In this document: piece after piece, positions 5,604-8,245 of the stretch | Layout of the letters: each line of letters starts with the position of its first letter | How positions within the stretch are numbered: position 1 is the first letter of the stretch | From: an uncultured Sulfitobacter sp. | GTDB taxonomy: Bacteria > Pseudomonadota > Alphaproteobacteria > Rhodobacterales > Rhodobacteraceae | Reading direction: 5' to 3' | NCBI GenBank assembly: GCA_937923365.1 | Contig: CALAIJ010000319.1 | Coordinates: forward strand, 1 to 8,245 | DNA length: 8,245 nt | The notes under the pieces: model-generated | What the model saw: only the letters and a program-made list of their open reading frames with translations | Database searches by the model: none | Told to the model about the DNA's origin: nothing | Made by a program: the position numbers and the translations under genes

Positions 5604-6788
5604 ATGCCCGCCGATTTTGAGGATTTCGCACGCGCAGCGTCGCGTGGCCGTTCCGATAGCCTGCCTGCGCCTGCCGCACTCTCCCGTGTGGCGGTGTTGG
5701 GGGGCGGTGCCGACGCACGCCTGCTGGCGGCGTTGTCGCTGGCGGCGGGCTGCGCGGTGACGCTCTTTTCTGCCTACGGGCACGAGCTGGAGCTGATGCG
5801 TGCCTCTTCCGGCGTGGCCCTGCGCGGTGCCGGACCTATCGGCAGCTATCAGGTGGATCGGGGGGATGCCTCCATCGGGCTGACCGCTGAACTGGACGCG
5901 GCGGTGCAAGGGGCCGAGGTGATCTTCCTTACTGGTCCTATCCACAAGCAGCGTACCTATGCGATGGTCCTTGCCGATCATCTGGCTGACGGCCAAGTTC
6001 TGGTGCTTGCCCCCGGTCGTTCGCTTGGTGCAGTCGAAGCGGCATGGATGCTGCGTCTGGGTGGTTGCACGGCTGACGTTACCTTGGTCGAAGTGCAGGG
6101 CTTGCCGTACTGGTATGCGGCCGAAGGTGCCACGTTGCATCTGTCGCAGGTGGCACAGATGGCCGCCGCAACCTTGCCGCGGGGACGCACTGCAGCAATC
6201 GAAAGCCTCAAGCCTATCCTGACAAATATTGTCAGCACTGAATCTGTGCTCGCGTCGGGGTTTGGTGATCTCTCGGCGGCTGTTGAAATCCCTGCGCTTG
6301 TCATGGGTGGGGCCGGACTTGCCGCAGGTGGTGTGGCTGTACCGATGGGTGGACAGCCCTTGCCGGAGAACCAGACATTTGCGGCCCTCATTGGTCCGGA
6401 TCAACGGCGCCTGATCAAAGCCCTTGCCGCCGAGCGGCGTGCCGTCGCCCAAGCCTTTGGTGTGCGCGGTCTGCCAGAAACCGATGCGTGGATCGCCAGC
6501 TTTGCAGGCGCAGAGCGCGGCGAAGGTGCGCGCCCTGTGCCAGACCGTGAGACGGCGCGGGCGATGCTACGTGATGGGGTGATCGGGTCGCTTGTGCCCT
6601 TGGCCTCTGCCGCTGAACTGACGAATGTTGAAGTACCGCAGACGCGGGCACTGATGGCAACCGTTGGTGCCATTCTTGACGCGGATGTTGCCGCCTCTGG
6701 CCGGCGGTTGCAAAGCGTCGGGATCACCGCAAACAACCTTGATGATGCACGGCGCACCTTTGATGCGCTGACGGCTGGGGGCCGCTAA
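5604..6788 (+). CDS. Opine (octopine/nopaline) dehydrogenase-like NAD(P)-binding protein with N-terminal tail
   Basis: This 394-residue protein starts at an ATG 6 nt after AAGGA, within 14 nt of the BMC-H stop. Residues 28-150 read as a Rossmann fold: RVAVLGGGADA at strand 1, VIFLTGPIHKQ, then VLVLAPGRSLGA, typical of opine dehydrogenases. VEVQGLPYW follows. The C-terminal helical domain matches PF02317-type proteins at SLVPLASAAEL, GAILDADV and GRRLQSVGI. Opine dehydrogenases join an amino acid to a keto acid using NAD(P)H. Here the usual Asn-x-x-His-Pro segment reads as ESVLASGFGDLS without His, and the usual Glu-Asp-Val-Pro reads as RDGVI, so the catalytic dyad may be absent or moved. This alignment is from memory. 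Residues 3-16 (ADFEDFARAASRGR) could form an amphipathic helix followed by a Pro/Ala linker, like an encapsulation peptide. The role may be NAD recycling, amine chemistry or a non-catalytic function. Confidence 0.75.
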   Translation: MPADFEDFARAASRGRSDSLPAPAALSRVAVLGGGADARLLAALSLAAGCAVTLFSAYGHELELMRASSGVALRGAGPIGSYQVDRGDASIGLTAELDAAVQGAEVIFLTGPIHKQRTYAMVLADHLADGQVLVLAPGRSLGAVEAAWMLRLGGCTADVTLVEVQGLPYWYAAEGATLHLSQVAQMAAATLPRGRTAAIESLKPILTNIVSTESVLASGFGDLSAAVEIPALVMGGAGLAAGGVAVPMGGQPLPENQTFAALIGPDQRRLIKALAAERRAVAQAFGVRGLPETDAWIASFAGAERGEGARPVPDRETARAMLRDGVIGSLVPLASAAELTNVEVPQTRALMATVGAILDADVAASGRRLQSVGITANNLDDARRTFDALTAGGR

Positions 6789-8168
6789 ATGGACGCAGAT
6801 CTGAAATCCATCGCCGCCGCCCGCCGCATGGCGGAAAGCGCCTTTGCCGCCTACCAGAAATTTCTGGGCACGGATCCTGCACATGTGGATGCCATCGTTG
6901 ACGCCATGGCCCGCGCGATTGAACCTGAGGCCGAACGTCTGGGCCAGATCGCCGTGGATGAGACCGGCTATGGCAATGTCCCCGACAAGCGGGTCAAGAA
7001 CCTGTTCAACTCACTGTCCGTTGCAGACTATCTGCGCGACATCACCACGCTGGGCATGCTGTGGCGCGACGACGCGACCAAGATCGCGGCCTTCGGTGAA
7101 CCCATGGGTGTTGTCGCTGCGTTGATCCCGGTGACCAACCCGACGTCCACCATCATCTTCAAGGTCCTGTCTGCGGTGAAAGCTGGCAATGCCATCGTGT
7201 TGGCGCCGCACCCGCGCGGGGTAAGGGCTGGCATGGAAACAACACGCATCATGGCCGACGTGGCCGAACAGATGGGCGCGCCCAAAGGCCTGATCCAGTG
7301 CATGGACCAAGTCACCATTCAGGGCACAGCCGAGTTGATGCGCCACAGGCGGACCTCTGTCGTGATGGCCACGGGCGGTCCTGCGATGGTCAAGGCTGCG
7401 TATTCCAGCGGCAAGCCGACGCTCGCTGTCGGGGCGGGCAACGTGCCGTGCTATGTGCACAAATCCAAGAAGCAGGACATCGCCGAAGTGGCGGAGATGA
7501 TCGTCACCTCCAAGTGCTTTGACTACGGCACGGCCTGCGTATCCGAACAGGCGGTCATTGCTGATCCAGAAGTGGCCCGCGACCTGCGGCATGAGATGAA
7601 GCTGAAGGGCGCGTACTTTTGCACCCCTGCCGAGGCGGATCGTCTGGCAAAGGTGATCTTTACCGGCAAGCAAGCGATGAATCCTGAGCGTGTCGGCCAA
7701 TCTCCGCAGGCACTGGCCGATGCGGCAGGGTTTTCGATCCCGCCGCGCACCCGCTGTCTGGTGTCAGAAGAAACCGAGATCGGGTGGCACCGCCCTCTGT
7801 CGGCAGAAAAGCTCAATCCGGTTCTGGCGTTTTACGAGGCCAAGAATTCGGAGCACGGTCTGGAATTGTCGCAAGGCATTGCGCGGTTCGAAGGCTGGGG
7901 CCATTCATCGGTTCTGCACTGCGAAGACCCCGAAATTGTCGCCAAGTTTGCTACGATCCCCACAGGGCGGGTGCTGGTCAACACGCCTGCAATCATGGGC
8001 GGCATGGGGTATTCTACCGATCTGGAGCCATCATTCATGCTGGGCACAGGCACGTGGTCGGGATCAATCACATCCGACAACGTCACCGCCCTTCACCTGA
8101 TCAACATCAAGCGGGTCGCCTATGAAAGCCGGCCGTGGCGCGACATTTACACAGAATACGGCGCGTGA
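6789..8168 (+). CDS. CoA-acylating aldehyde dehydrogenase (EutE/PduP/SauS-like)
   Basis: The 459-residue length and motifs fit acylating aldehyde dehydrogenases of microcompartments: VVAALIPVTNPTSTIIFK (residues 108-125), ATGGPAMVKAAYSSGKP, GAGNVPCYV, and FDYGTAC with catalytic Cys250. The C-terminal part has RVLVNTPAIMGGMG, GTGTWSGS and NIKRVAYE, as in EutE and the AdhE aldehyde domain. It would oxidise an aldehyde with NAD and CoA to an acyl-CoA, the signature reaction inside a metabolosome. The ATG follows the previous stop with no gap, so translation is coupled. It has no clear separate targeting tail; the N-terminal helix LKSIAAARRMAESAFAAYQKF is where EutE-type tails would sit. Acetaldehyde, sulfoacetaldehyde or a substituted aldehyde all remain possible. 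No phosphotransacylase or alcohol dehydrogenase is seen in the window. Confidence 0.92.
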   Translation: MDADLKSIAAARRMAESAFAAYQKFLGTDPAHVDAIVDAMARAIEPEAERLGQIAVDETGYGNVPDKRVKNLFNSLSVADYLRDITTLGMLWRDDATKIAAFGEPMGVVAALIPVTNPTSTIIFKVLSAVKAGNAIVLAPHPRGVRAGMETTRIMADVAEQMGAPKGLIQCMDQVTIQGTAELMRHRRTSVVMATGGPAMVKAAYSSGKPTLAVGAGNVPCYVHKSKKQDIAEVAEMIVTSKCFDYGTACVSEQAVIADPEVARDLRHEMKLKGAYFCTPAEADRLAKVIFTGKQAMNPERVGQSPQALADAAGFSIPPRTRCLVSEETEIGWHRPLSAEKLNPVLAFYEAKNSEHGLELSQGIARFEGWGHSSVLHCEDPEIVAKFATIPTGRVLVNTPAIMGGMGYSTDLEPSFMLGTGTWSGSITSDNVTALHLINIKRVAYESRPWRDIYTEYGA

Positions 8169-8169
8169 C

Positions 8170-8190
8170 GTGCGCGCATTTGCGCGACAC
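8170..8190 (+). other. Intercistronic hairpin after the aldehyde dehydrogenase gene
   Basis: GTGCGCGC (8170-8177), loop ATTT, and GCGCGACAC (8182-8190) form an 8-bp GC-rich stem with one bulged A at 8187. No U-tract follows; the next bases are C-rich. It sits in the 53-nt gap before the next gene, so it more likely stabilises or separates mRNA segments than terminates transcription. Confidence 0.4.
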
Positions 8191-8221
8191 CCCACCCACC
8201 GACCCACATTGAGGAAACGCT

Positions 8222-8245
8222 ATGTCTGAGATTACCATCCGCGCG
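8222..8245 (+). CDS. Start of next gene (3' end outside window), possible shell protein
   Basis: An ATG at 8222 is preceded by GAGGAAA (8211-8217) at normal spacing and begins MSEITIRA. Only eight codons are visible. The operon position, and a resemblance to the N-termini I recall for BMC-T (tandem-domain trimeric) shell proteins, suggest another microcompartment component. This is a guess from very little sequence. Confidence 0.5.

Noticed and set aside
5586..6452. A 288-codon minus-strand open frame opposite the opine-dehydrogenase-like gene.
   Set aside because: Its translation is rich in Arg, Gln and His with no recognisable motif, a typical antisense shadow.

Overview
The window is a GC-rich (roughly 60% by eye), gene-dense stretch of bacterial chromosome or large replicon. 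Codon use, protein character and gene content point to an alphaproteobacterium, most probably a marine Rhodobacteraceae (Roseobacter-group) member. This is inferred from family resemblance, not from a marker gene.

Layout. (1) 1-1987, plus strand: the 3' part of a GlxD/MgsC-type FMN glutamate-synthase-domain protein, overlapped by 4 nt by a class I glutamine amidotransferase. (2) 2040-2222: a 60-residue orphan gene with a perfect Shine-Dalgarno. (3) 2223-2416: a non-coding gap between convergent genes, filled by a 143-bp element with 19-bp perfect inverted ends. (4) 2417-3559, minus strand: a monomeric sarcosine oxidase/N-methyltryptophan oxidase-like FAD enzyme. (5) 3560-3655: a 96-bp divergent promoter region with two dyads and a 7-bp-phased repeat. 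(6) 3656-8168, plus strand: a tight operon of a glutamine-synthetase-like gamma-glutamyl ligase, a EutN/CcmL microcompartment vertex protein (BMC-P), a hexameric shell protein (BMC-H), an opine-dehydrogenase-like Rossmann protein and a CoA-acylating aldehyde dehydrogenase. (7) From 8222: the first eight codons of another gene, possibly a further shell protein.

Interpretation. The shell proteins plus an acylating aldehyde dehydrogenase mark a bacterial microcompartment (metabolosome) locus. Its unusual feature is the company: a GS-like ligase whose stop lies 1 nt before the vertex-protein start, a divergent amine oxidase-type flavoenzyme, a class I amidotransferase and a GlxD-type protein. Ligase, FAD oxidase, aldehyde dehydrogenase and gamma-Glu amidohydrolase are the four activities of the PuuABCD logic for putrescine. 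Here the aldehyde step would be CoA-acylating and probably enclosed in a shell. A working model is a metabolosome for an amine or amino alcohol, with nitrogen handled as a gamma-glutamyl amide and the aldehyde converted to acyl-CoA inside the shell. The opine-dehydrogenase-like protein replaces the alcohol dehydrogenase usually expected for NAD recycling, and carries an N-terminal tail that looks like an encapsulation peptide. The substrate cannot be read from the sequence.

No tRNA, rRNA, CRISPR array, transposase or integrase was seen.
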